64,000 nt of DNA, taken from Aldrovandia affinis. Taxonomy: Eukaryota > Chordata > Actinopteri > Notacanthiformes > Halosauridae. The translations under genes and the position numbers were made by a program. Positions 45,396 to 58,021 of the stretch are shown here, in pieces (the first letter of the stretch is position 1; each line of letters begins with the position of its first letter). The stretch covers positions 5,829,934 through 5,893,933 of the forward strand of contig JAINUG010000048.1 in NCBI GenBank assembly GCA_029706075.1, in the 5' to 3' direction. The notes beneath the pieces were generated by a model. That model was not told where the DNA came from. It ran no database searches and saw only the letters and a list, made by a program, of their open reading frames with translations.

Positions 45396-47754
45396 ACATT
45401 TTACATTACATTCACATTTTAAGCATTTATCAGATGCTCTTATCCAGAGTAACTTACAAGATGTGCATCAATACATGGTAAGAACAATCATAGTTTGCGC
45501 AAGAGATCATTGCAGTAATACCGTGATAGACATTGTTGTAGGCAGCTGCATACCATACCCGTAACACTGGGAAAGAAAAGGTTAGTACTTATTCTTTTTA
45601 TTTTTTTTATAAATGAGTAAGCAGGGATACATATACAAGAAGTATTGAGCAAGTAGGCAGTGGTGATGACAATTGAGTAGATGTACAGAATTCAGTGGTA
45701 GTGGAGTCTGAATAGGTGGGTTTTGAGTCTCTTGCGGAAGATCGCAAGTGATTCCGTGGTCCTGACCGATTGCGGAAGGTGATTCCATCACCGAGGGGTC
45801 AGGACAGAGAAGAGGCGAGACCGCGAGGAGCGGCTGCCTGGTGGGACAGTCCGTCATATATGCCCTGTATATGATAGCAGAGGCTATTTCTTCTATTATC
45901 AGGGAGTGAGTGTAAGCGACAAAACTGTGTTGGTATGAGCAATATAATGTATGCATAATGTGTAGCTGATTACTATCTCTTCCACTGTATTGCCCTGCAA
46001 TTGATCGCATAGAGCAGACGGCAGCAGAAATGGACTTCACAGAATAATCTATATGAATCCACTGCCATTCTAATCTGAAAGGGAAGTGTAGGCTGTGCAG
46101 CAGCACAGAGATCCAGGGTTTTGAGAAAGTTGCCAGCTCTCCAATTTTTTGTGCCATTGTTTGCATTCATACCTTCCAGTGAAGCTGCAATGGGTATTTC
46201 CACACCCATGGTGGGTCAGTTTGTGACCTGAACATCGAGGGCGCTGTGATCCAAGTGAGCACTTCTGCATTTGTTCTTCTGGGACCGCCTCAGTCCTGGG
46301 TACACAAAGGAGAGGGGAATTTATAGAACTTACTTCTGCTCCAAACGTTCAGTTCCGTGTTTTTAAAATACACTGGAAAATGTTGCATGTGTGTCAGAAT
46401 CAAGAATGAATTCTATTGCAATCAGGAGGAAAAAATGATAGAATTGAATTTTAAAACTGATAAAGGGTTGCATACTCACGCATCATGAAAATAAGCAATG
46501 CCGCCAAAATGAGCCCAGTCCCAGGAATGATAGCACAGAGTGGATGACAGCTGTCTTGATTTTTTAATTGATCCCCATTAGAAGTCCCTGTATGGTATTA
46601 TTTATTATTCTACAATACTGCAGATTGAACTACAACACAACTATGATCTTCAGCACTCAGTTCATGAGATAAAGGCATAAAATATAAATATGAAATATGA
46701 CAAGACAACCAAATCAATCCAAGACCATTGCGGATGAGTGACTATTTGGAAATGACCTTGGTAGGCTTGCAATGTAGGTCCACTGGAAATAGCAAGAAAA
46801 CAGGATCTTGACTAAATAAACGTGTTAGAAATTAACCGCTCAAAAACCAATGTGATGTCACCCATTTGCTTTTATTTTGACCTCTCCTCCTCTTATGTTA
46901 CTCACAGCAAGTACTAAAAATGGGTTAATTAATACTTCATACCATTAAGTCATGTTTAACATGACTCTGATACGTGAGGGTTTAATTTTGTGCAATCTGG
47001 TGGATACTTGCACATTTGATTTGTGATCATCCTTGTGTGTTTCATCCTTATAACCACTTATTGTTTCAAGACATTTTAAGGAGTTTCAGCTTTTGAAAAT
47101 AGAAGTAACATTTTGTACTTTGTACGTATAATTAATTTACTTCTTAATCTTTTAAAAGTTAAAAATGCATTCATTTATCCTACCTTATATAATTAGCATA
47201 ACAAATGAACACAGAAATTTAACACAGAGCCAATTTTTACTCATATGGTAAAAGGGGGACAAACAGACACATATAGCACTGAAATGGTAGTACCTGCTGT
47301 TGGATTGTCAGTAGCAGTCTCTTGTGCAGATTTGCACAAATAAAGTATAAGATAAATGCTGGGTGGTCATTTTAATACATCATTTACCAACTTCAGTTAT
47401 AACTTTTATTGTTGTCTTTACACATACCCTATGATGATTTATATTGCTATTTGGAAATGGATTTCAATCACAATGCAAATCAAGGATAAACATAAATGGA
47501 TGTGTATAAGACTGACACTGTTGTAAAACGCATCAGGAGGTAGTGTACAGGAGACTCAAGCCACATTTCCGAGAGATGTTTGAAAGTTTAAAGACAGATC
47601 ACATCTACATATTTTAAGCGATTGCCAGTTTAGATGGTAATCTTTGAATATACTATTTTCACTAGTCAGCATCTCCTATGTTATGGGAAACAAATTAAAG
47701 AAAACAATGAACTCCTTGTTGATTGTCTGTATAGCACTACTAAAATATGCCTAC

Positions 47755-48087
47755 CTTTTCGAATGATCAAATTAAAGATTTGTTTCAGGTCGTTAAACGG
47801 GCCTGGTATCACCACCCTGCATCCGTAGATCCCAGAGTCATTCTCTGTTACGTTGATGATGGTCAGGGAGACATCTCCCTCCATTACTCCTCTCAGTAAC
47901 TGGTATCTGTCCGATTGTCTGAAGGTCACTTTATCGCCATCAGTTGATATGATTGTGTTACTGCACTTAGAGGCAGGCAGTTCAGCTCTTCCCCAACACA
48001 TTCCACTCTTTCCGTATTTGTTTGTATCATATTTACAGGGCAGAGTTACATTCTCTTCAACATCAGCAAAGTGGGAGCCTTCATTGA
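47755..48087 (-). CDS. IgV exon of gene D
   Basis: 333 nt, open, phase 1-1. [31 protein letters not shown] loop VIPGPFND. Confidence 0.88.
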
Positions 48088-48249
48088 CTGTGAACAGAGG
48101 GAGAAGAGATATTAACATTTGAAAGTTGTTTGACATATTTCCAGTTTTTTTTACACCCTTTGTAAATCCCAATTTTGCTTTGTGAATCAGTTCCCAGTCA
48201 AGCATAAACTACTGAAAAACTTAATCTGGAGAATGTATTATTACTAAGG

Positions 48250-48453
48250 ACGCAATATAGTACAATGGTTAGGGAGCGTGGCTTGTAATGCAAAAGTTTT
48301 AGGTTTGATTCCCAGGTTGGACACTGCTGTTGAACCCTTGAGCAAGATACTTAACTTGAATTGTGTCCGTAAATATCCAGCTGTATAAATGGATTGTATG
48401 TGAACTGTTTGAGCTGCTCTGGATAAGAGCGTCTGCTGAATGCTTGTAATGTA
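48250..48453 (+). mobile_element. SINE (family 1), array copy 3
   Basis: Same insertion as 18247-18449. Confidence 0.85.
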
Positions 48454-48689
48454 CTAGCTATTCATCTGCATTAGTCAGAGCAGGATTTTGGATGGACTCA
48501 CTTAATTTTTTTGTGTCAGTACTTAGTAGATACACAATCTAGATCATTTACACCTTTCCACAATGGGCGCCTCAAGAGGCCATTCAGAATACATGTCTTT
48601 CTCCTTTAAAAATGCATGACATCTTTATCCCAATGTTTAACTAATTATTTAGGTTGTGCATTTGACAGAAATAATATTTGAATATTTCG

Positions 48690-49088
48690 ACGAATGGCCT
48701 CGAGGAGCAGGAAAGAGTCCATGGTCAGTTGACATCTCGGAGGAGGCGGATCTACCGGCCTGGAAAAATTGGCTCGCAAGGAATGGCGGGGGTGGGGGAA
48801 GGTGAATGAAATAAATAGAGGGTATGGGTAAACTGTGGCAAATGTACCCTTTATTTTTTTTCGAGCCAATACTCTGAAGCCAATACTCCGCCGGCAATGA
48901 ACCGTCTCCTCTGAGATGGAACTCGCCCACCTACTCTATAGGGACGCCCTTTGCGCTTCTCGGCGAGCTCATGCCGGCTCTCCCTCCCACCTACCCCTGG
49001 GGCGGATAGCCAATCGAGGCTCCCAGCCAGAGAGTGGGCAACTTGCATTCCAGGCGAATGCTTTGACCGTTATGCTACCTGAGGCCCC
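48690..49088 (+). other. Conserved unidentified segment plus tRNA-like part, copy 3
   Basis: Shortened version of 35208-35692, with internal deletions in the MASTKS-like part. [20 protein letters not shown] starts at 48916. Confidence 0.4.
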
Positions 49089-50599
49089 TTGTCACACATT
49101 TTTAAAACAGGCATCACAATATAATAATGTAAGGAATAAACCATCACAAGCCGTGCGTTGTCAGCATATATACGCACGCCTGGGGTGTGGATGCGGCACG
49201 AGGCTGAAAGCCCCAGAAGTGCATATATATCCTGAGAACACACAGCTTGCAGTGGTTTATTCTGCTTATACCAGGGCTACTTGCCACATACAAATATTAA
49301 AATGCAAAAGTGTGAAAAATTCTAACCATTATCAAGTAAAAATGATAATATGTTGGCATTTGTAAATCTGCCAACAAATATAGTTCTCATTTGCCCAGCT
49401 TCAGGATGAGATGAAAGTCTTCATTACTTGCACAGTAGATGGCAGCAATGGGCTAAAAAAAGACCAGCCAGAAATAAAAATAAAACATGACAGATATTTT
49501 TAAATATGTGTTGTAAATGGACATTTATTCCAGTCACATCCTTGTTCTGAAGAACACAGACAGAATTATAGCAAAAAAACTGTTAGCTTAAGTCAAGATT
49601 AGCTCAAAGGAGCAATGAGGGGGAAGATTTAAAAAAAGAAGTAGGTTAACACAATAACAGTGCTAACATCAGACTTCAGTCCGGCAAAAATATTATTTTA
49701 ATGGAAGTAGACCAAGCAGACCTTGCTCTAAAATTGAAACGGTGCATCAATAGATCTCATCCAGTCGCCCCCTTTGTGTTTGACTCTGATTAAATTAATT
49801 CTACATTTAAATCATTTTATTAAGATTTGTATACATCTACCAGTAATTTTAACACAGAGATTTTTGGAAACCCTTGACTTGCCGAAATTGAGTAAAGCAG
49901 AATCAATTGACCTGGGCCGTCCCATTTCTTTGGAGGAATTGCAGTTAGCACTGGAAGGTACTACTAAAGGTAAAGTCCCAGGACCAGACGGTATACCCCC
50001 AGAATTGCTATTGCACTTCTGGGATATTCTTGGCCCACTTTCGCTTGAAGCCATACAGTCTGCACTGCACTCTCATCCCTTTTCTGTTTTTTGCAGAATG
50101 CGTCAGCGTTCGCCTTTATCTCCAGCCCTGTTTATCCTCTCTCTTAAGCCGTTAGCTCAAAATCTTAGACAGCATCAAATTATATCCCTATCAAAATTAA
50201 ATCATACTCTCATTTTATATCGCATGTGGATTACGTCATCCTGTATATGACAGATATTGAGAAGTCAATATAAAATCTTTTATCAACCTTTGATCTGGTT
50301 ACAAAATGAACTGGACTACTCAGTGATAACGCAAAAAATGCCTCTATTCCTTCAACAATTCCTGTCAGAACACAGTTGAATTACTTGGGTATAAATATCC
50401 AAACCTCTCTTCATGGTATAGTCAAGTATAACTATGAGAAAATATATACAGATGTTGAGCAAAATTTGGCCAAATGGACTAACATGCCAGCTTCCTTACA
50501 GACCAGAATTGCATCAATAAAAATGAACGTTTTGCCTCGCATTAACTCTCTTAGCATGATGATTCCGCTGCCTCCACCAGTTGATTATTGGAAAAATAT

Positions 50600-51232
50600 T
50601 GTGGCAGCCCAAGGGGCTGCACAAGGAAATGGCTGCCTGGCCTACAACACATGGGAGCCCGAGAACACTACATTTCCCAGCAGGCCACAGTCACACCTGA
50701 GCCAAGTCAAGGCAATGGGACTAACGACCAGCTGAAGGCCATTTCAGGGCCTATTTAAAGGGCTGATCCTGAGACACACATTGAGAGGAGTAGGTACGTA
50801 TGTGGAAAGGAGAAAGGAGAAAGGAGAAAGGAGAAAGGAGAAAGGAGAAAGGAGAAAGGAGAAAGGAGAAAGGAGAAAGGACCGTGACGTCGTTTGACCA
50901 GCCGGGATTGAGAAAGAGAGAGTTTGAGTGTGTGATTTGGATTGTTTTTGTGTTTTGACTGGATTGATTGAGGACCCCCCTTTGTGTACCGACTTGTGGA
51001 CTGCCTGAGGAACTTACCTGGATTTTGGATTGGATTACGGACATTGACAACGAGCTAGGATTGTGGACTTTATGTGTTTGTATTCCCTTGAAGACCCCAC
51101 CCTTTGTTTTGTGTGTCAGTATTAGTTTAATAAATTATCATTGTGTTTGTGAATACTGCCTCCTGGGTTCTTGAACTTGCCTACGCCCTCTGCAAGGTCC
51201 GTGTGTGTTGCCCAACCCCTGAGGACACCACA
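50600..51232 (+). mobile_element. Solo LTR, TGTGGCAG family
   Basis: 633 bp, TGTGGCAGCCC to GGACACCACA, with the 4-bp duplication ATAT on both sides. A TATTTAAA box lies near 50752 and AATAAA at 51129. A tandem array of GGAGAAA (about 50804-50880) explains part of its extra length over the 57452-58021 relative. It is inserted in the LINE. Confidence 0.85.
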
Positions 51233-51785
51233 ATATTAATTTTAAATTAGTTTAAAAACCTGTGAGTCGCAACCTGGATGGGCATTTTCACACACCGTTG
51301 TGGCACAACAAAGCCATCAATGAGGGCAACAGACCATTTGAATCCAAATCCTGGTCCTCAAAAGGTAATAATGCATTTGGTGACATATATAATTCAAAAG
51401 GGCTCCTCAGTTTTCAGGAATTTTGTCTTTTATTTGACATAACGGGATCATCATTTTTTCTTTATTTGAAACTACGCTCTGCACTTCGTGCCTATGGAGT
51501 TCCATAGGGATCTGGATTAAAAATGCACCCAGTCGTAGAGTGGATTTTGGGAGCTCCTTCTGGAGGATTTGTGTCAATTATATATTCGCGGCTCCAAGTA
51601 ACAGCTCATACAGATCTCAACATGATGAAACAATGGGAAAAAGACTTGGTTGGTAAGGAGCCAATCGATTCGAAGGCGGTTTGGGAAAACATTTTCAATT
51701 CATCAAAAAATCTGAATCACCAACTGATTCATTTCAAGATCTGTCATAGGACATATTGGACACCACTTTTGATATCACACTAAGC

Positions 51786-52055
51786 CAGGGGTCGGCAACC
51801 TGCGGCTCCGGAGCCGCATGCGCTTCTTTCACCCTTATGCTGCGGCTCTTTCATCCTTATGCTGCGGCTCCGCGTGGCTTGGGAAAATAAATTATAAGTA
51901 TCCAATTGAAGTGTATTTTATTTGTAGTTCTAAATTTCCTCGCACGAAAAATCCGACGGGCGCAAGTATTTTTCGCATTGCACCCCCACGCTACGCCACT
52001 GGCGGCTCCCAGTGTTTACTTTTCCGTGGAAACCGGGTCCAAATGGCTCTTTGAG
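51786..52055 (+). mobile_element. Non-autonomous hAT-like element
   Basis: Starts CAGGGGTCGGCAACCTGCGG and is flanked by a perfect 8-bp duplication, CACTAAGC (51778-51785, 52056-52063), the length used by hAT. Copy 1 has the uninterrupted site CACTAAGCAAAC at 23680. The right end CTCTTTGAG does not mirror the left, so it may be truncated. Confidence 0.75.
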
Positions 52056-52796
52056 CACTAAGCAAACGTCAAGTCCCAATTGTGATCTGTGTCCACCTGG
52101 GACTCTTGGCACATTGAAACATATGGTTTGGGACTGTTCAGAGGTTTATACATTTTGGAAGGAGGCGACATCTATACTCTCAGATTTAATAGAGAAAGAT
52201 GTCCCCTTAGAACCAATTCCTCTTTTGCTTAATGACGATTCAAAAATGCAGCTAAATGAGAAACAACGTATAGTGTGGCTTGCTAGTTTAACGGCAGCAA
52301 AAAAACTAATTGTACAGCGATGGCTACCTCCACATAAGCTTTACATTAGAAAGTGGTTTCAATATTTTCAGGATGTTGTTATGATGGAACTCTCCACTGC
52401 TAGAATTCATAAAGCTAAAGCTGCTACACTGGAAATGTGGGAAGGAGTTGCTTCTGAAATCATAGAATTACTTAAAACGCAAGTAGAATAACTGTATTTG
52501 AAATGAAGGGTGTAATGACATTTGACCTCAAAGTTTGAGATGATATGTTATGAAATGAAATAATGTATTCGGAATTCTGTCTTTATTCTTTGTATTGTCC
52601 CTTACAGCTCTTATTATTTTTGTATTTGTTTAGAATTTATAATGGAAGGGGTGAGGGTGGGGGGCTGCCAGAAGGGGGGTCAGGGGAATATAATTGTCTT
52701 GTCCTGTACTGATTACTGAAAAAGAAAAAACAATTGCTCAAAAAAAAAAAAAAAGAAGAAATACTAATTTAAAGTGACCATAATAAGCATTATTTA

Positions 52797-53022
52797 CATT
52801 TTACATTTACATTTTAAGCATTTAGCAGACGCTCTTATCCAGAGCGACTTACAGTTTTACATTTATTTACACACAATCCATTTATACAGCTGGATATTAA
52901 CTGAAGCAATTCAGGTTAAGTACCTTGCTCAAGGGTATAACGGCAGTGTCCGACCTGGGGATTGAACCAGCAACCTCTGAGTTACAAGCCCAGTTCCCTA
53001 ACCATTACGCTACACTGCCTGC
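52797..53022 (-). mobile_element. SINE (family 1), inverted, copy 3
   Basis: Same insertion as 38172-38391. Confidence 0.85.
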
Positions 53023-53869
53023 AACGATGCTATTGTTGCCATTGCGTAATGATTGTTTTCAGGGATGTTTAAAAAGTTTAAAAGGCATGACATTCTCTGG
53101 TAAAACTGATTGTTATGTCAGAATACAATACATTTAGGGTTTCCCTCAGTACTTTATAGTCAAGGTGGGCCCCATGAACAAAACAACTAAACTAACAACT
53201 TGAGAGAAAAAAATGTAAAATAGCGGCATCTCCTGGCCAAAATAGGTATGGTTGATGATAACAGCTGTTTTCCTTAAGCCAAGAAAAACTGCTTGCAGTG
53301 ATGTTTCTTGCAGTGGTGGAAAGTAGAAAAGCAGAAATACTTCATTACTGTAATTAAGAATGTTTTATTTGCATCTACTTTTACTCTTACTCAGCAACAT
53401 TTTAAAGAAAATATTGACTTTTTACTGTTATATTTTCTGTGTGATCCCCCAGTACTTGTTACATTATGCATTTTGGCATGTCTTGTACAATAACAAGATC
53501 GCAGGTCCCATAAAACATCACAACATCCAACTTAGCTAACACACAATTGGAATCAACCCCAAATCAGCCCCTTACACACAGCATGCCAAAGAAGACGGCA
53601 ACAGTGGCTTGTTCTGACACGACGACAGTTCAGCTGCTCCATCAGCGGCCGACCAGCCATGGCTAAATGTTCAAGTCTATATAGTACTCTAGAGTAAACC
53701 GTCAGCACGCTGCCCTTCCTCATAACAGCTGTCACAGACGGCCTCAGAAACATGATGCTGCTGCGCAGACATTGGTGTGTCTCTGCATTCCCCAGGAGTT
53801 TAATTAGAACTTACCTGGGAGCAGGTAGAAGAGCAGCCAGCTCAAGATGTAGGTGCAGAGAATGTTCAT

Positions 53870-55351
53870 TGTGAAGTGATCACAGAGACACTAATGCACA
53901 CCACATATACATACACACGTGCACACACACACAAAAATAGCTCCGCGTACTTGTTCTGTGGTCAGCTGTGGATACTCTGGTAGTCACATGAAGGCCTTCA
54001 ACAGTCAACAGGCTGAAGGCCTTATTCAGAGTAAAAAGGCAGTTTACCAGAATGGGACACATACTTGTCCAGACTTCAATGGGACACAGACGGGTCCAGT
54101 TCTTGGATAGTCAGAACTAATGTATCTGACAAAGAAGCCATAACCACTATGTTATATGGCAAAAATAAAAGTGGCCTTAACAATGCTTATTAAAACTGGC
54201 TTCTTACAATAAAGCAGTCCTTAAGTTAACACATTACATTACATTACAACACAAGTATGAATATTTATGCTCACGAATGAGGAAATCTTACCCTTGAAAC
54301 TCAAAATAGCTCCATGCTTTTGAATCAAAAGAAAATAATCTCATTGGTGAATGTGAAATCAGTGACAATTAATCCAATTTGCCTGAAAAACCACGAGCTG
54401 GTAACCTAACTCAGACTGGGGCTGAAATGTGAAAAAAAAACACTACCTAACACTTTCCTAACACTACTACAATGACAAGTACTGTGTCAGACTGGACTGT
54501 TGGATCTCCTTTTGAGGTGTAGAAAATGGGCATAAATGCAGATGTGTGCTTTTTGAACGCTTTTTTTGCTCCAACATATGCTATGGCTCTTTTGGGTGGT
54601 GCAATTACATTCAAGCAAAACAAGTATGGACTGGAATCCAGAGAGATTTACTGCTAAAATATGTACATCTATATGTATCAAATTGTGAAAAGTGAATCAT
54701 GTTCTGTAAGGTCTTTCTTCCTCAGAAAGGGTTCTGACAAGAAGTTATATCTCACTATGGTCTGCTGGTTGCTTTGTGTCCATGACATCAACACAACACT
54801 CACATGGGTGGAATGTACACCTTTGTAGATCTGAGTCATTGTGTGACGCAGGTTTCCTGTTAGAAATTGATTAAAATGAAACAAAATGTAGGGGGCAGCT
54901 CAATGTACCATATTGATTTCAATGTGACAAAACAGTTGACAGTGTGGATCAGTAGAGGTCTGATTCTATTTTGTTCTTAATCAGCTTAATAAAACACAAG
55001 AGCCCGTGTAGATTGTTACTGAGTCATGTTTATTGGTGAATACTAATTTTAGTTTCACATCATAAAAATGTTATAGGTTTTCATGATGATGCTGTTCTGA
55101 ATCTGTGAACATCTGGATGTAGGCTATGTAAGAAAGTACGTTTGTAAGTAGTCATTTGTTATTTCCAGGTTTATTATTCAACGGATACCTCTTCTGTTGT
55201 TTTATTTCTAATAAAATCGAGATAACTAAAATAATTTAAAGAGTACAGTCTACCTGTGTGAAGCGTGACATTTGAATAGAGGTCAAATTGCGAGAAAAAT
55301 CTAGAGCAGGTGACCACTGGGCTGTCATTCTGAATTTCAGCAGTTATTCTC
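53870..55351 (-). promoter_or_regulatory. Conserved 5' flank of gene D
   Basis: Third copy of the upstream DNA described at 25137-26817. It retains the GTCCATGACATCAACACAAC stretch missing from copy 2. Confidence 0.4.
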
Positions 55352-55354
55352 CAG

Positions 55355-55996
55355 GGGCTCTATTTTTGTGCCGGCGGTAAGCAGCGTTATGACCTAGTGC
55401 TGGCGAATTGCCAGTTTAGTCACAAACAGAATATTTCCCGCCTCCGCCAAGTTTGGCAATTTCGTGGTGCGCAATGAAGGCGTTTGCGTGGCTATGGGTT
55501 GGGCAGCGCAATAGCGGTTACGACAATGAAAACAGTCGGCGCTATGCAAGTTTGGTGTCAAATAATGAGTTTGCGTTCATGTCCAACTAGACCACCTCTT
55601 AACGCAAACGCTAGCACTCTGTGCAATTTGGTGACTTTATTGATGAGCACATATGAACATAGGGTTATCTGAAATCACATGAGAATGTTTTGTGAATATT
55701 GTACATTTCCCCCCACGTTGAGGCAAATCGTCCAATCCATGGGTAATTTGCAAGCTGTAATCAATTAAGCTCAAAATGATTTAACCACAGCTTGTGGTTA
55801 TTCAATGCACGGACATGAAAGACTGAAGCCAGCAGGCCATCCATCGCTACCGTTCAGTAGGATACACGTGTTAAATAAATATATGTTTGTATGCACATTG
55901 TTTTTCTTATGTGAAAGGGTTTTATTCTTTCCATTTGCACTACAGAAAATGGAGTACATAAGTACAAAGGAGTACATCGCCGAAGGCGATACCGTG
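55355..55996 (+). mobile_element. Harbinger remnant, copy 3
   Basis: Matches 40724-41360, including the same truncation after GGCGATACCGTGA. Confidence 0.75.
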
Positions 55997-56604
55997 ACTT
56001 CTACCTGAAAAATTAATGTAACGCGGTAGCGTCGTGTTGTCATTTACATCTTGTTTAATATCTTGCGTATTGCAGCTGCACTATGGATGTATAAACATCT
56101 TTATATTTTGTAAAAATGTTGCCATATTTATTGGTCTGCACTTGGTTATGTTAAGTTTTGCTTTGGTGTTCCTTCAAGTAAAGCTATCATTTTGTTGTTT
56201 AATTGTGTAGTTAATATTAGTTATGTTGTTTAATTGTGTAGTTAATATTAGTTATGTTGTTTAATCAGTTCTTTAAAGTCACATTTGATTGCAGCTTTCA
56301 CAGTGTAATTTCCTCATCACCTTTCCTGGCAGAGAAGCCCCCTCCCTTTAAATACAGGCCTGAAATACAGAAATTGAGCATTCACCACTAACTCCTCAGG
56401 ATGAATAGGGTAGGTAGATATACGAGTACACAGTGCTTTTTATCAGGTCACACACCAGAGACTCATGCAGTTGTCGTACTGTGTGGGCCCTCTGCTGGTC
56501 ATGAGACTTCTTTCCTTTCGCCCCATACTTTTACTGGCTTAGTTATTGTCTGATTACTCATTTTCTGCCATTTATGCCTACATCTTGTACAGTTGGTATA
56601 TTTG

Positions 56605-57440
56605 TCCTTTTGCAGCTCCCCAGCCCTGATTCCCAGCACTCTCAGGGAGTTGCTGTGCTCCTGCAGCAGTTGCCCCACTGCCAGCAGGTGGCGCTCCTCT
56701 GAGGTCCCCAACTCCACCTTTGCCATGTCCAGCTCAGTCTGGGCATTCTTCAGCCGTTGGACCTCCTGGAGGGTGACTCGCCATTGGTCCTCCACCATGG
56801 CCGCCCGTCTCTGGTTCTTCACCAGGTCCTCCTTTTGGTCATCCCAATGCTGCTTTAGGGTTGCCATCTCTTCCTCCTGGATCTTCCTTAAAGCTTGCGC
56901 CTCTCCTAAAGCCGACTCCAAAACCGTACATCTCTCTGCCATCTCGGCCTCACTTTTATGTTGCTTTTGTGACCTACCTGGGACATTTTCTCTAGGGGGC
57001 GCCACCGAGCAGGCGTAGTCCTGGGCTTCCTTCTTTGGGTCTTCCCAGCCAACTTCTCCCTTCCAGAAGCACTCACTGGGTTGATGCCCATATCCCAGGC
57101 AGCATAGGCATTGGTGGGTTTCACTTTGTGCCAGCTGGGCCTGCTCCTTGTCCCAAGTCTCCTGGTGCATCACCCTCACGACTTTGGACATGGCATCCAG
57201 GCTCGTCATCAAGAAAGGCGGGCATCGTTCCAGTGTCCGTCTTTTTGTTTGCTCAGGCAACCTCAGGAAGGCGGATATCACCTCGCTCTGCCCCCAAGAC
57301 AAGTGCTTCTTTCCCTCTTTCTCTAGCCAAGAGAAGATTCTCGGATCTGACATCCATCCCAGTTTCAAACACTCCATATTTAATTTTTCCTTCCGTTGTA
57401 CTACCTCCTCTTGCCTATATGTGATGCCCTCTGCCCGCAT
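56605..57440 (-). pseudogene. gag-like protein, 3' truncated
   Basis: Frame from ATG 57440 (MRAEGITYRQEEVVQRKEK), only 11 bases inside the LTR edge, running about 278 codons before entering flanking DNA, where the frame continues by chance to 56499. It contains a matrix/capsid-like helical part and one CCHC zinc knuckle, CLCCLGYGHQPSEC (C-x2-C-x4-H-x4-C), typical of retroelement nucleocapsid. A long charged coiled-coil-like region follows (MATLKQHWDDQKEDLVKNQR, VTLQEVQRLKNAQTELDMAK). Gag packages element RNA in cytoplasmic particles. Protease and pol are absent, so it cannot move. Ty3/Gypsy assignment is inferred from LTR form. Confidence 0.7.
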
Positions 57441-58021
57441 TCTCCACCATATGTGGTGTCCCCAGGGGTTGGGCGACACTCACGGACCTTGCAGAGGGCG
57501 TAGGCAAGTGCAAGAATACGGAGGAGGCAGTAATAAGCAAAAATGATAATTTATTAAACTAACAAACACAAAACAAAGGGTGGGGTCTTCAGGAGAATAC
57601 AAACAAAGTCCACAATCCTTATCTCGTTTGTCAAAGTCCGTTCCAAGTCCAAAATCCAGTTCGTAGTCCGCAATCCAGTCCGTAGTCCAAAACAATCCAA
57701 TTTCCAAAGACACACAAAGACACACAAAAACACACTCCATCACTCGCTTTACAAATCCTGGCTGGTCAACGACTTCCACAGGTTTCTCTCTCTCTACAAA
57801 ACACACAGCACTCCTTCCCACTGACGTTCCTACTCCTCTCGATAGGTTCTGGGAGCGAGACCTTTAAATAGGCCTTGCAATGGCCTTCAGCTGGTCGTTA
57901 GCTCCCATTGCCTGACTTCGTTCAGGTGTTGCGGTGGCATGCTGGGAAATGTAGTGAAAATGGCTGCCATGTGTTGGAGGCCAGGCAGCCATTTTCTGGT
58001 GCAACCCTTTGGGCTGCCACA
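56605..58021 (-). mobile_element. 5' fragment of an LTR retrotransposon (LTR plus partial gag)
   Basis: Bottom-strand LTR 58021-57452 (TGTGGCAGCCC to GGGGACACCACA), followed at once by a gag frame. ATAT lies outside the LTR. The fragment ends abruptly at 56605, joined to array spacer (TACAGTTGGTATATTTG); no pol or 3' LTR. It replaces about 1.2 kb of spacer present in copy 3 (44400-45620). Confidence 0.8.

Larger units (their letters stand above)
49700..52756 (+). pseudogene. Truncated L1-type LINE, array copy 3
   Basis: The longest of the four copies. [20 protein letters not shown] and [20 protein letters not shown] are in one frame (49774-50250), a shift follows, then [20 protein letters not shown] to PPPVDYW. 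A solo LTR interrupts at 50600. The connector (51262-51783) follows, then a hAT-like insertion at 51786, and the C-terminal Cys-rich part to KTQVE (52491). The 3' UTR ends in an A-run near 52740-52754. The RT core is deleted as in the other copies. Confidence 0.85.
46070..53869 (-). pseudogene. Gene D: TIM-like receptor, exon-deleted (array copy 3)
   Basis: Intact signal exon 53869-53815 and IgV exon 48087-47755. The mucin exon has the same acceptor loss as C and E (remnant 47320-47294). A deletion of about 340 bp joins the TM exon (46557-46480) to intron sequence at TGTCTTGATTTTTTAATTGA, removing the whole stalk exon and the TM acceptor. The short tail exon has lost its acceptor too (46335-46350). 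A cryptic AG at 46555 would still put the TM segment in frame with the IgV or mucin exon, giving a receptor with almost no stalk, but its pyrimidine tract is poor. The TGA that ends gene C is CGA here. Most likely a pseudogene; a short expressed form is not excluded. Confidence 0.6.

Noticed and set aside
45582..46166. 194-codon bottom-strand frame downstream of gene D
   Set aside because: It overlaps a dispersed repeat and tail remnants in a frame different from the predicted tail, with no family features.
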